Source: Lunularia cruciata
Taxonomy: Eukaryota > Streptophyta > Marchantiopsida > Lunulariales > Lunulariaceae
NCBI GenBank assembly: GCA_948567375.1
Contig: OX419757.1
Coordinates: forward strand, 52,635,665-52,699,664
Length of the DNA: 64,000 nucleotides
Reading direction: 5' to 3'
Position numbers and translations under genes: made by a program. Position 1 is the stretch's first letter. The number at the start of each line of letters is the position of its first letter. Below are positions 31,416 to 43,560 of the stretch, piece by piece. The notes below the pieces were generated by a model. The model made no database searches and had not been told where the DNA came from. It was given only the letters and a program-made list of their open reading frames with translations.

Positions 31416-34400
31416 TTATTGTGACAATTTATTATGGTTTTAGTCATGTCCAACTTGTATCATGGTGGGACTAATTGGTTCTTACAACATTATTATAGAT
31501 TTGAACAACATTTTTTCATTACAAAAAATAATTTTCATATTTAAATAATGATTATGATAAAAATTAACTTCTAATATTTTAAACTTGTTTGATATTGTAA
31601 ATTGGTCTAATATCAAGTGATGTTTGCTTACTTTATACATTATCTAATTAATTCAATCTGATTGGCAATATATATAGAGAGATAGAGAGATATAGATATA
31701 AATGGTTTAAAAAAAATTTTAATCTCTTTCCACTCACCATTACTTTATAATCAATAAACACAATACTTAAATATAGTCTAAGATAATACTGAATGGTCAT
31801 GCTTTATGATCATGAAGAATTTAAAAAATGATTATAATGACTTCCATAATATCCAATTTATTTTTCTATACCATCAAGAAACTATTCTTGAGTAAATTTT
31901 AAAGAATGAAAAATTTATCTCTTCTTATGGTATGAATAAAAAACTAAATAAGACTTTCTTTATCATGAAATTTTATCATATTTGTAAAAATTGGATTTTA
32001 GTTATTCAAATTTCTTGTAGTTGATATAAAATTGCTTATATATTAGTTATTTTGATTAGCATTAATGTAAATTTAATTTTTCTAAGGATATTTATAAAAA
32101 TAGTTAATTTTTTAAATTTTTTTTATTGGTCTCTATTTGAGAGAAGGAATAGAAGGAATTCTCTAAAATATAGACTTACTATTTTGATAATAAAGTGACA
32201 ACATTATAATTCTGAAAGAGCCTAAATGAAATAGATACAATCAAATAGATGAAATTGAGATAGAGTGCTTTCTTCCCCCTTTGCAGAATTATTATTATTA
32301 TTAATAAAATAAATATTGGTATTATTCAGTTAATTCATCTTGTTTAGGACAATCACATGTTTGTAAAGTAGGCCAACTCATTTTATTAAATTTTCATTGC
32401 CCAATATAAACTTGATTGAAATAGGGGTAATTATTTAGTTTTTTAGAAAATAGAATAAATATTTATACTTAAGATCATAAAGAATTAGAAAATTGATCAC
32501 TAAAAATTAATAAATTATGCTAATTCATCTTATTCCTTTCTTCTTAGGTAAAATATAATCTTTGAAAAGATTAATAGTTATAAATTGTCATATATCAAGA
32601 CCTAGAAAATAGAAATATAGAAATACAAAAAATATTTTTAATGATGAGTTAAGAAAAAAATTAAATATTTGGATAGTTGTGCTTAGGTAGCTTTAAGAAT
32701 AATTGTAAAAGATATTGCATGTATTTTATGAGCTAAAACTAGTCAATCTAAAATTAGTCTAAAATTTAGAATATATAATCACAAATGAAACATAAATTCA
32801 GGAGTAAAAAGGCTTATATTGTACATTATTGCAATAAAATATTCAAAAAGAAATATTATTTTTATTATATAATTGAAATTTACAAATAAAATTTCAAAGA
32901 ATACAACTATGTAAATTTCCCATCTAAGCCTTCTTGTACACTCTACTTCTTTTCATTTTGTTATCTAGTATTTGCTATACATAGCAATTATTTAGAAAAT
33001 ATTTACAATGTTTACATATAGAGGAAAATTATTTACTTATATTTTATAACATTTCTGATCTAAGATTATTCTTTTGTATAAGAGAATCATAATATTTTAT
33101 ATAATAATATAATTTTTATTAATTCTTAGAGTATGTAGATTAAAATCATATAAATTTATACACATAACTTTAAACTATTGATTTTAACTTCTAGCATACA
33201 AATCATTAGATTTGATGCAGATTTTTTATTGGTTATGATTTATTTAGAACTTCTTGATTATAAATTATTTATTATGTTCCATAAAGAAAAATACTTAATA
33301 TTTCTATTCTGTAATTATGCATCTCTCTCTTAGTATAAATATTAATTATATATTGATATGTATAGCACGAAAGTCTATAAGCACTATTTTTACCTTTAGT
33401 TATGGGGTTGATCTATTAAAGTAGTTTTCAAGGTAAAATTATTTGCATCATCTTTTTATTATTGATCTTATAATTTATCATATACTTAGTGAATGGATGT
33501 AAATAGTAAACTTCTTTGTTCCTACTTGTACTCTTTTACTCCAATTTGAAAGGAATCTGGTTAGTTGGTAAGATATAATAAGTATAGTCTTTTCAACAAG
33601 GAAAAGTATTCTCAAAAAGCACTATTTGCTTCAAATAAATCTATGATAATATAATATGTTACCAATAAATTTGTTTCAAATTATATTGATATTCATTCTA
33701 AATTATTATTATTTATTATCATACTGAACCAGAAAAATAATATAAGGTTATAAAAGCAAAACTTGGCACTAGCACTTATATATATAAAACTTGATATTGA
33801 TTATATATCACATATAGGCCAAATATATAAATAGCAATGAGACCTATTTGATTGAGATATAGGCAATGCAAGTAACATTTCTTGATCAGTAATGCAAATT
33901 CATATTTTTGAGATAAATTTTGTATAACTAGCTAATTTTGAAGGACAAGAGGCTTGTTTCATCAATTACAAAAGTCCTTAGAATAGCCATGGAAGTGAAA
34001 ATTTTAGGGCCAGTTTAGGTTGACACTCCCTCCACTTTGCATTACTCAAATTTGTTATTTGGCTGGCTTTACATTTACCATTTACGTTTATTGGTTCATG
34101 GCTACTTAGTCACATCTTTAGTCTATACCATATCTTCTCCTACTTTGTGCAAAGAATCGGGCCAAGCTTGATCATGCACATAATAAATAATTGCAACCTA
34201 TAGGTTGTATACTCCATACGTGATTATTGAATGTATCTAACATTACTCTAGAGTGGACCATTCAACCCTAGAGACATACATTGCCCATCCCAAATGGAAG
34301 ATGTGAGCAAAATCTCACAATCTTGTCACTTCTTTTCTTCTTTCCTTTAATTCATCAATTGTCCCAATGGATGCTGCACAAATAGAGTAATGATTAAGAA

Positions 34401-35287
34401 GATAATTACTTCCAAAGTTAAGACTACTACACATGTACACTATCTTAAGAAGTAAAGGAAATAATAACAAAGAATGCATGCTTGACTTTTTACAATCAAT
34501 AACAAGAGTTCAAACAGTTTTATTTATGGCATCGGAGCAAAATAAGGAATAAAGTGGACAAACAAGTATAGAAGATTTGATTGAGAAAGAAGTTAGATTT
34601 TATTCATATCAGCAGTGGAGCTAGAGAAAGCATATAGAGAAAGAATGATAGAAGAAAATTTGTAGTATAAATCTCACTTCCAGAAAACTAACTTACAACT
34701 CCTTTCCAAGATGTTGTACTATTTCAAATCAAAGATCTAAATAGAGTATATTGAAAGCCTCTTTCATCATCCTTTGATGATATGTCCAGTAATAGAGAAA
34801 CAATTGCATGCATAATCTTTGAGACACATGCTATCTACGTACCATGAATTGAATTTTTCTTTGCATCACATCCAACTTGGATATACATTTGCCTCTATCT
34901 TTCACCATTTTTACCATATTTAATGATAATCACCATCATATAATACCATATCCTTGCTCTTCCAACTAGACATATAAAAGAAAACAATTGCACAAAACAA
35001 CATCTACTCCAAATATTAAAAGTTATGAAAGCATAACAAATTGAGTTTGATAAGTAGATCATTATAGATTGTATAGGTACCATATAGTTTGAGTCAACAT
35101 TGTTATAGATTATATAGATACAAGATCTTTCAAAGTTGACATTGTTGTGAATTTTACAAGTTGCAAATCATTTGAAGTCAACATTATTTTTTGGAAGTAG
35201 ATTAGGAACAACAAAGTGGTGTAAAGAAATGATAATAGCATGTGGTCCTATAGGTGTTGTATCTAGAAGAAAAATCATAAACGAAAT
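31416..35287. other. Long AT-rich spacer
   Basis: Nearly 4 kb of AT-rich sequence with no frame worth calling and no recognised transposon. Small simple repeats: TATAGAGAGATAGAGAG near 31671-31695, ATT runs near 32288. Near 35040-35190 a TCAACATTGTTATAGATTATATAG-like word recurs loosely. Confidence 0.5.
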
Positions 35288-35292
35288 CCAAG

Positions 35293-35698
35293 TGTAAAAG
35301 ACCAAGACCAAGGAGAGAAATAAGAGAATGGAAACTCACATTGGGACGTTGGAATGAGTGAAAACTCCAAATGCCTAGCATGAGCTTTGGCTTTGGTATT
35401 CTTAAGTAGTATACAAGGCCTTTGAGAATCTTAAGCTTCCTCAAGCCGCTTTCTTAGAGGGCAAGCCAAGTTAACCAGGAAGCTTCAAGAAGCTTCCTTC
35501 TAGAAGTCGTCTACTTGGCATGCAAGCTAAGCTAGTTGGAAGCTTCTAGAAGCTTCCTTGTAGAAGCTACTTAATTGAGGTGCAAGCTAAGCTAGCCAAG
35601 AAGCTTCCTAGATACTTTTGGAATATTTTAGGTTAATTTGTGTTATTTTCTACTTTATTAGCTTTACTAACTTCATTGCTAAACTCCATATTGTTACA
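35293..35698 (-). repeat. C2 3' LTR
   Basis: 406 bp, TGTAAAAGACC to ATTGTTACA on the + strand. Two perfect four-unit heat-shock-element-like sites, 35478-35497 and 35538-35557, lie in it. Confidence 0.93.
35478..35557 (-). promoter_or_regulatory. Paired heat-shock-element-like sites in C2 3' LTR
   Basis: 35478-35497 reads GGAAGCTTCAAGAAGCTTCC and 35538-35557 reads GGAAGCTTCTAGAAGCTTCC. Each has four in-phase GAA/TTC units. They are 60 bp apart, matching the spacing of the LTR's own internal repeat. Confidence 0.5.
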
Positions 35699-35744
35699 TA
35701 TTCCCCAACCGCTAGTTTGTGACGTCCTCATCGCTAGTGAAGCT

Positions 35745-37300
35745 TTCAAACTCCTGAATGCATTTTGGAGGTGAGAAAGAGGTTCCCACGTGGCATCATG
35801 AAGGAGATACCCTTTCCAAAGAACCTTATACTCCGTATGTTGTTGACGGCCTCATTGAATATGGTGATGCGCAAGGATACAATCAACTTCGTACTCCTCA
35901 TGATCATTGATAAGGAAAGGAGGAGGGAGAAGTTGGACTCAAAAGGAACAGAAAGAGAGGTTAAGAACAAAGGGTTTCAATTTAGAAACATAAAAGACAT
36001 GATGGATATGCATATGACAAGGCAAGGCAAGTTGATAAGCAGTAGGAGAGACAATTTGGGTGATATCAAAGGGTCCTATCTAATTAGGGGCAAGTTTACA
36101 AACTTGGATATCAAGGAAGAGAGGGAGGTTATTGAAGGATAACATGACTTTATCACCAACTTCAAAGGTGAGATCACAATGATGGTGAGATCACAATGAT
36201 GGTGGTCCGCATATTGTTTTTGAAGATTTTGAGCAACAAGGAGGTGAGATTTGGCTTGTTGGAGAGATTGAGATATAGTGGTCAAGAATGTTGAAGTATG
36301 AGGAACTTGAGATGGAGGGAGAGCAAGAAGAGAATCTGGAACAAGCGGATCTTGGCCAAAATTGAGAAAGAAAGGAGAAAATCCGGTGCTTGCTTGTTTG
36401 GAATTATTGTAGGCAAATTCTGCAGCTGCAAGACATTCATCCCAATTGGTATTGTGGACATTCACAAAGGCATGTAGCATATCTTCCAATGTACAGTTTG
36501 CACGTTCAGTTTATCCATCAGTTTGAGGATGATAGGCCGTGGACAAAACAAGCTTGGTGCCCAGTATCTAAAAGAGTGCTTGCCAAAACTTCTCGGTAAA
36601 TCAAGGATTGCGGTTGGAGATGAGTACATGTGACATCCCATGATGCTTGTAAATCTACTTAGTGTAAATCTACTTAGACATTGTCTAAGTAGATTTACAC
36701 TAAGGTTGGAGCGTCCACAAGATCATAGGTTGGTGCCAAGTGGATTTGCTTACTAAGCTTATCCACAAACACCACGATTGTTGTGTGTCCTTGCTTTGTC
36801 TTGGGCAAGGATGTGATGAGATCCAAGCTCACAGGCTCCCATTGAGTGGATGGAATGGTGAGTGATTGAAGGAGTCCACTCGGCTTTTGGTTGCTAGCCT
36901 TGTTGCATTGGCAACTCTCACACAATTGGACAAATTCTTGAACATCTTGCATCATGCTGGGCCACCACCATTGGCGTTGGAGGGTACCCAAGGTCTTGTC
37001 CACACCCATGTGACCAGCTATGGATAAATCATGGGCTTCTTGAAGGCACACAAGTTGAAGATCTTTTTTGGCTATGACATAGATCTGGTGCTTATGGAAT
37101 AGAAGGCCCTCCTTGATGGAGAAGGTGTTGTACTCCTTGTCACATGTTGTAAGGCGACCATGTACCATTTGGAAGAAGGGATCTTGTTGTAGAGCCGACT
37201 GAAACTCATTTTGGACCTTGGAGTTAATTGACACCCTTGTAATTACCACTGTGATGAGAGGAAGGGACTTCAAATCAGGTTGTTGTGATAAAGCATCAGG
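35745..37300 (-). pseudogene. C2 integrase and chromodomain
   Basis: Minus-strand reading. The zinc-binding part HDLSIAGHMGVDKT...CESCQCNKA (within 36695-37273, open) keeps all four ligands, unlike C1. The first core Asp is in SLDLITS. The Glu region reads TERANCT near 36500-36515, so Glu is kept, but a stop precedes it. The integrase C-terminus is within 36076-36489. The chromodomain at 35758-35910 gives EYEVDCI, a stop, then EYKVLWKGYLLHDATWEPLSHL. A small direct repeat of 22 bp sits near 36651-36685. Confidence 0.85.
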
Positions 37301-37740
37301 GATGACATGGAACCAACCTGGTTTGTACTCAAGTGTGATGTCAAAAAATTTGATTTGTTCTTCCCATTGATGATGTTGATGTCGTCAACTCTTCATGTGT
37401 TCCAAGTGTAAGGTCTGCAACAATGGTTTGTGATTAGTTTGCATGATCACTTGGTTTCCCAAGAGGTAATGCCTCCATACCTTGGTGGCATATACCATTG
37501 CAAGTTGTTCTTGATCTCGAGTAGAGTAGTTTCTTTCAGCCATATTGAGTCAATGAGACACAAAGAAAATGGGATGTAGTCCATTTGGGAATTCATGTTG
37601 CAACACTACTCCAATTGCAAAGTTAGAAGCATCAAAATCAACTATAGAGGGTCAGATGAGGATCATACAATTGAAGAATGGGCCTTGAAGACACTATATG
37701 TTTCAATTTCTGGAATGCTTCTTTGTGCTTGGTAGTCCAC
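37301..37740 (-). pseudogene. C2 RNase H
   Basis: Homologous to C1 19324-19667 by position and words, such as the TDHK region near 37425 and the DASNFAI-like segment near 37615. Broken by several stops and frame changes. Confidence 0.7.
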
Positions 37741-38700
37741 TAGAAACTCAAGTCCTTCTCTAAGAGGTCAATCAATGGTGGAGCCACATGAGTATAATAA
37801 TGGATGAACCGTAAAAAAAAAACTGGCCAATCCATTAATTGCCCGTACTTTTGTAGCATCTTTTGGAGTAGGCCAATCAATAATGGCTTTGATTTTCTCC
37901 TCTTCCATCTTGACCCCCTCCAATGAGATCTTGTGCCCCAAGAAGGTAACTTCCTTTTGCCAAAAGGCACACTTTGACTTCTTGTAGTAAAATTTCCATT
38001 ATCATAGTCATCTTAGGACTTCTTGCACATGAATCATGTGTTCTGCCTCTATCTTGCTATAGATTAAAATATCATCCAAGAACACCACCACGTACCAATC
38101 CAATAGTCCATCCAACACCCGATGCATCTGGTCCATGAAGACTGTTGGAGCATTAGTGAGCTTGAAAGGTAGAACTCTGCACTCAAAATGCTCATACTTT
38201 GTGCAAAAGGCTGTCTTTTTCACATCCTCTCTATCAATGGAGATTTTCCAATAGACACTATGAAGATCCAGCTTGGAAAATTATTGTGCTCCGCTCAATT
38301 GATCAAGAAAGTCATCAATTTGAGGCAAGAGATATGCATTCTTCATTGTTTGCTTAATGAGCCCACGATAATTAATACAAAAACAAAGTCCTCTATCCTT
38401 CTTTGGAACAAATAGTATCGGTGCTTCCTAAGGAGAGGTACTATGTTGTATGAAGTCCTTCTATAACAACTCTGTAAGTGTTGTTTGCAACTCCTCCAAC
38501 CTCTTTAGTAAGAGCCAATAAATTGGTCTACTCATTCGAATACTCCTTGAAAATACCTCAATCTTGAAGGGTATACCACAATTGAAGGGTAATCCCTTTG
38601 GTAGATCATCCGGAAACACATCCGCAAACTCCTGAACTATTTGATCAACCATAGGTTGATGAGGCTCAAGGCTCTCCTTAGATTGTCCTTGTGCAATTGG
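37741..38700 (-). pseudogene. C2 reverse transcriptase
   Basis: Pieces: 38461-38811 (fingers start, SRPIYWLL), 38008-38223 (LPFKLTNAP..., active site VVVFLDDILIYS with both Asp) and 37740-37970 (connection domain). Frames change between pieces. The catalytic Asp pair survives. Confidence 0.82.
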
Positions 38701-38744
38701 CTTGATCCACACCGCAAAAACAAACTTGTCTTCCTCCAAAGCTT

Positions 38745-38905
38745 GCTCTATGGCTGCTTCACTAACAAACTTCCCATCTAGGGACTCATTTCTCTTCAAA
38801 GCTTGCTCCATGGTTGCCTTTCTAGCAAACTTCCCATCTTGGGACTCCTATCTCTTCAAGGCATGCTCTATGGCTACCTTCTCAACAAACTTCCCATCCT
38901 AGAAT
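38745..38905 (-). repeat. Three 60-bp tandem repeats in C2 pol linker
   Basis: Each unit holds AACTTCCCATC and TTCAAAGCTTGCTC-like words, on the minus strand GKFVSEAAIEQAL...; same place and number as in C1. Confidence 0.75.
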
Positions 38906-38969
38906 TGACTATTCTTAGGTGTCTTACTCAAAGGTGCCACACAACCTAATCGGAAATTCCTACCTTGGT

Positions 38970-39345
38970 GTTGTACTTGAATTTTTTGTCAGGTCTAATC
39001 AAATTGAAATTTATGATGTCCAAGCCAAGGTAGTCCTAGAATGACATCATAGTGTAGAGGTGCCACTACAAATCTCATACACTCCAAATACTCCTTCCTA
39101 ATCTTAAAAGTAACAGAATGTGAGGTACGAAATGCAGAACCCTTTCTTCCATCCGCCATCATCCATCTACTTCCAATCATTGGCTTGATAGGAATACCTA
39201 ATTCCTTTGCTACTTGCATAGACATGCATTTCTCTGAACTTCCAAAATCAACCAAAATCCTACGACCTTGATTAGATATCACACCTTGCAAGTGAAGCAA
39301 ACTTGCATAGGTCGAGCCTTCAATCCTATTGGAACTAATCAAGCT
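38970..39345 (-). pseudogene. C2 aspartic protease
   Basis: Open for about 115 codons, with ILVDFGSSEKC, ADGRKGSAF and DVILGLPWLGHH. The Asp-Phe-Gly active-site triplet is shared with C1. A stop or frame change follows the F-D end. Confidence 0.8.
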
Positions 39346-40532
39346 CCTAGTAGGCGGCTCAAAATCTCCTATTGGGATTTCTCATTTCCTTGATCATTTT
39401 GTTCTACAAACTCCATCTGGGCAAGTTGTCAAGGTTGCCCATTCCTTAATGGACATTCAACAATGCGATGTCCAACTTGGCGATAATAAAAACAACCTCC
39501 ATTTTGTCACAATCTTTCTCTATCCGTTGTACCAAGTGGTCTTTGTTGGATAACATCAATCTCCATTGGTACTGGTTCTTCCACCCGTACGTAGTGTACT
39601 GTTAAGCTTTGTGTAGGTTGAGGTCAAGACCAAGTTGTCGCAACCAAGGAATCAAAATGCTCAGCCAATTGCATGGCTTCTTTTATGTTTTGTGGTTCCC
39701 GCATGGTCACTTCTAATTTGGTTTGTGACTTCAATCACCGCACAAATTGATCCAAAACTTCACTTTCTTGTATATTTGGAATTTTCATGATGATGTTCTG
39801 CAATTGTGTGATGTAGCTCCTTACTAAGCCAATCTGCTTCAACTCCACCAATTTATCTTGTGCAGCTTGGGTGGCATTTTTAGTTTGAAATCAACCAAGT
39901 ATTGCATCCTTGAATTCTACCCATATCAAAATTGGTGTAACAATCTATTGTTCAGCTTGCTCCACTTGAAATTGCTACCAAAGTTTTGCCACACCATCCA
40001 ATTGGCTAGAAGCCAAGAGAATCTATTTCCATTCATCTTGAAGATTGGTGGCTTCAAAGTAACGTTCACATTCAAACACAAAATTCTCTGTTGTGCTTGG
40101 AAGATTCTTGCCTTCAAACACCTTGGGTTTTGGAAATCAAATGCAATCTTCTCCATCTTGAACTGGCACTCTCTCTATATGTTCTCATCATTGCTAGTCT
40201 TGTTCATCCAACAATTGAGTAAGGTGCTCAATTTGTTGCTGCATCATAAGGATAATGTATAGTATTGCTGCCATAGCTACTTCTCTATCCCACTACTCCT
40301 AATTTATCTAATTTATTAACACATAGATGCAACACATCCACCGTTCTCCATAAGTTACAACCTAAAGTATCAAGGGTTCCTAAGACAAGGTGATCATATG
40401 TAGAAAATTCTACCCAAAGTGCAAGGTGATAAATTGTGTGAAATGATGTTTGGGTAATATTTGGACATGAAAATCCCAATGGTTTGGCGGAAGTGGATTT
40501 GGTGGTCCATAAATTCCATCCATCCCATTCCT
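39346..40532 (-). pseudogene. C2 gag and leader
   Basis: Decayed gag with the zinc-knuckle region near 39455-39500, a Trp/Gln-rich part (39590-39720) and the LEEA-like segment (39650-39720). It is continuous where C1 has its 1931-bp LTR, which fixes that insertion point. The first 150 bases inside the LTR are leader. Confidence 0.7.
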
Positions 40533-40544
40533 ACTCTGATACCA
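40533..40544 (-). other. C2 primer-binding site
   Basis: The minus strand reads TGGTATCAGAGT, one base inside the 5' LTR, identical to C1. Confidence 0.9.
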
Positions 40545-40545
40545 A

Positions 40546-40959
40546 TGTAAAAGACCGAATCCAAGGAGAGAAATAGGAGAATGGAAACTCACATTGGGAC
40601 ACTTGAATGAGGGAAAACTCCAAATGCCTAGCATGAACTTTGGCTTTGGTATTTATAAGGAGCATACAAGACCCTTGAGAAGCTTCTCAAGAATCTTCCT
40701 TGAGCCGCTTTCTTAGAGTGCAAGCCAAGTTAACCAAGAAGCTTCTCAAGAAGCTTCCTTCTAGAAGCTGCCTACTTGGCGTGCAAACTAAGCTAGTTGG
40801 AAGCTTCTAGAAGCTTCTTTCTAGAAGCTACTTACTTGAGGTGCAAGCTAAGCTAGCCAAGAAGCTTCGTAGATACTTCTAGGATATTCTAGGTTAATTT
40901 GTCTTATTTGCTACTTCATTAGCCCTACTAACTCCATCGCTAAACTCCATATTGTTACA
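40546..40959 (-). repeat. C2 5' LTR
   Basis: 414 bp. Contains a four-unit heat-shock-element-like site at 40799-40818 (with a T instead of the last C) and other GAAGCTTC palindromes. The TATA-like box is on the minus strand near 40656 (TATAAATA), where its U3 would place it. Confidence 0.93.
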
Positions 40960-40964
40960 CCAAG

Positions 40965-41160
40965 GGTAAGTGATGAATTGTTAAAATGGTGCTTTGGTAG
41001 CACATGGATACAAAAATATCAATGATTTGCACATGATTGATTTGGTGGTCCATAGATTCCATCCATCCCATTATTACTCTAACACCAATGTAAAAGACCA
41101 AGGAGTGAAATAAGAGAATGGAAAGTTAGAACAGAATGTCACATTGAGTAAAAGTCCAAA
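40965..41160 (-). mobile_element. C3: remnant of an older family C element
   Basis: GATTTGGTGGTCCATAGATT and following bases match the C leader. CTCTAACACCA (near 41077-41087) is a decayed primer-binding site. TGTAAAAGACC at 41089 starts an LTR cut off after about 70 bp. Confidence 0.7.
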
Positions 41161-41620
41161 GATAGAAAAATATAAGATTAGAATTCCCAAAACTCTGATG
41201 TCACAAAAGAGCACTCTATCTTTATTACATAGCAAAGAGGATTCTTTCTGAGGGAGTTACACCCTTAGATTAGCTACATGTCAACCTTAATTCCATTTGG
41301 TTGGTCAAACAAGTTTGACCAAGCAAAATTTTTTTTTAGGGATCTTTTGTAGGTGGCTTAGAATAGAATGGAAGAGGTACCATTGGAAAGATCTAGATGA
41401 GACAAACTAAGGAGGGTAAATTTACATTTTTGAGGCTCCATCTTTCACTAGGCCTCCAAAATTAGCTTTGAAGTTCTTTATATGTTTTTGACCTCTACCT
41501 TATTACCTCCTCTTTTGGTCTCCTCTATTTGGTCTACTTAGATCATCATGTATAACATCTCTAAAAATATTACCAAGCAATTTTCACCTTTAGATAATTT
41601 GTATAACTAGTGGTATTACA
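41161..41620 (-). repeat. D2 3' LTR, partial
   Basis: It matches the D1 LTRs from the CTCTTTATTA..AGCAAAGAGGAT segment to the TGGTATTACA end at 41620. The start is blurred where it meets C3. A pyrimidine-rich stretch (AATCTCCTTC) after it is the polypurine tract on the minus strand. Confidence 0.7.
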
Positions 41621-43560
41621 AATCTCCTTCATTTAAGATGCAACATCCTCATTGCAAAGCTATTGCTCAAAAGATTGCACTAACACCAATGCATAGGTCA
41701 AGTTAGTTGTGAGCTCCTAGGTTGCTTCTTTCCAATTTATGAGATATTACACATGCTAACAGTAGGTACCTTGGATGTTTTTCTAGAGAATGTGCTCTAC
41801 TTCATATTCCTTTGTTCAATCAATGCGTGTTGGACAAGGTTGAGCTTCTTGTATGGAAGCCAAGTGTGGAGGTCAAGTTGCATAACGTCATACCAAAGAA
41901 AGGTTGAACAATAGATGGATCTTCACGTGTGGAGGTAGCTCAAGGTGATATGGCACTACTCCAACTCAAAATGATGGGAAAAGGACCAATAAAGCAAGGT
42001 TTCAATTTACAAGGACCAACTAACATTATGTTTGTTATAGATAGCCACACTTGATCCTTAACTTCAATCTCCATGTGCCAATGATGTGCATTTGCATATT
42101 GTTTATGCCAGTTTTGGACTATCCATAACCCATTATTGGCATTATCCATGCATTGTTGGATTCTAGATACAAAAGTGTTGACAATATCAACTTTTGTAAC
42201 CATTGGATTGACCTTTAACAAGCTTGAAGGTGTGAAATGGTGTACTCTATAAATGAGGAAGAATGGTGTGATTTTTGTAGATGCATTCACCATATTGTTT
42301 CAAAAGAATTCCACTATAGGAAGTAATATGTCTCACCTTCCTTGCTCCTCAAGATTGAAATCCCATAGCATGCCTTTGATATGACTCTATTTGTCTATTG
42401 GTTTATGGATGGTATATCATGGACATTGCAAGTTTGGCTTTGAAGACTCTAAAGAGTGTTCTCCAAAACAAACTAGTAATTGAGTGCCATGATCTATGAT
42501 GAGCAATCAAGACCATCCATGTTGAGAAAAGACCATAGCTAAGTACAATTGAGCCAATTGTGGCACATCCTTGGTTGTAGGACACAAATGAATCATTTTG
42601 CTAAGTTGGTCTACAAAGACTACAATGGAGTCAAAACTTAAGGTGGTCTTGGGCAATTCACAAATAGATCCATGTTGATATTTTCTGAATGTTGTGAATG
42701 GGTAGGAAGAGGTTGAAAGAAACCTATGGGAACTTGATTAGGGGGATTATTTTGCTACCAAAATATGTAACTTTGAATATACTCTATCACATCTCTATCT
42801 ATCTAGGGCCAATAGTAATGAAGTTTGATTGCATCTAAGGTCTTGTCCACTCCAACATAATATGCAATGGTAGAATCATGCTATTTAACTAGAAGGGTGG
42901 TTTTTAGATCTAGAGCATCAAGGATCCATAACTTGCCATCAAGGAAGTTGAGTCTTTGGGTAGTGGTTACATCTTTGGATGATTGAGCTCCTACAATCTA
43001 TGGGTCAATCTTCGTAGCATCAAGAATTTTCATCCATAAATCTAGTTTCATCTTGACCTCTACAATCCAGTTTTTCATCATAGGCATCCAAGTGAATACA
43101 TCTAGAAGTTTCTTCTTGCACACCACATATGTGATAGTCATGTTAAACCATTGTCTCCAATCTGCCCAACAAATATATCTACATAATAAGATCTTTTTGT
43201 GCCTCTAGGTAGACTAGTGGTTTGTGGGCTATCTCAACTACAAATCCCTTCTAGCCAAGATAGTTCTTCCAATGCTTTATAGCAATGGCAATTGCCAACT
43301 CTTCTTGTTTGGTGGTGTGATGATTTTTCTCTATTGATTATAGTTTTTGAGAGAACTATGCAATTAGGTGCCATCCATCATCCCATTCTTATTGTAGAAT
43401 TTCTCTTCTTGTAATGCATGATGCATCAATAACAAACTTGATTGGACATTTGGGATCATACCATTTTAAGATTGGTGCATATGATAATGCATCTTTCAAT
43501 GGTTGAAAAGCAAGTTCTCTTCTACTAACCCCATATTATTAAAAAGTTCATTGGCCTTTG
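41621..43560 (-). pseudogene. D2 integrase and RNase H, truncated element
   Basis: Minus-strand remains: chromodomain tail (41640-41800), integrase C-terminal part open in 41940-42293 (VNASTKITPFFL, QVWLS), integrase core piece 42403-42585, zinc-binding region about 42730-42900, and RNase H words to about 43540. RT, protease, gag and the 5' LTR are missing. The intact order is seen in D1. Confidence 0.72.

Larger units (their letters stand above)
35293..40959 (-). mobile_element. C2: second chromovirus of family C
   Basis: A 5667-bp element on the minus strand with LTRs 35293-35698 and 40546-40959. Perfect 5-bp target duplication CCAAG (35288-35292, 40960-40964). Same gene order and length as C1 without its insert. 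Sequence on the right (40965-41160), and perhaps the left flank, belongs to an older family C remnant, so C2 jumped into a relative. Frames are broken throughout. Confidence 0.95.
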
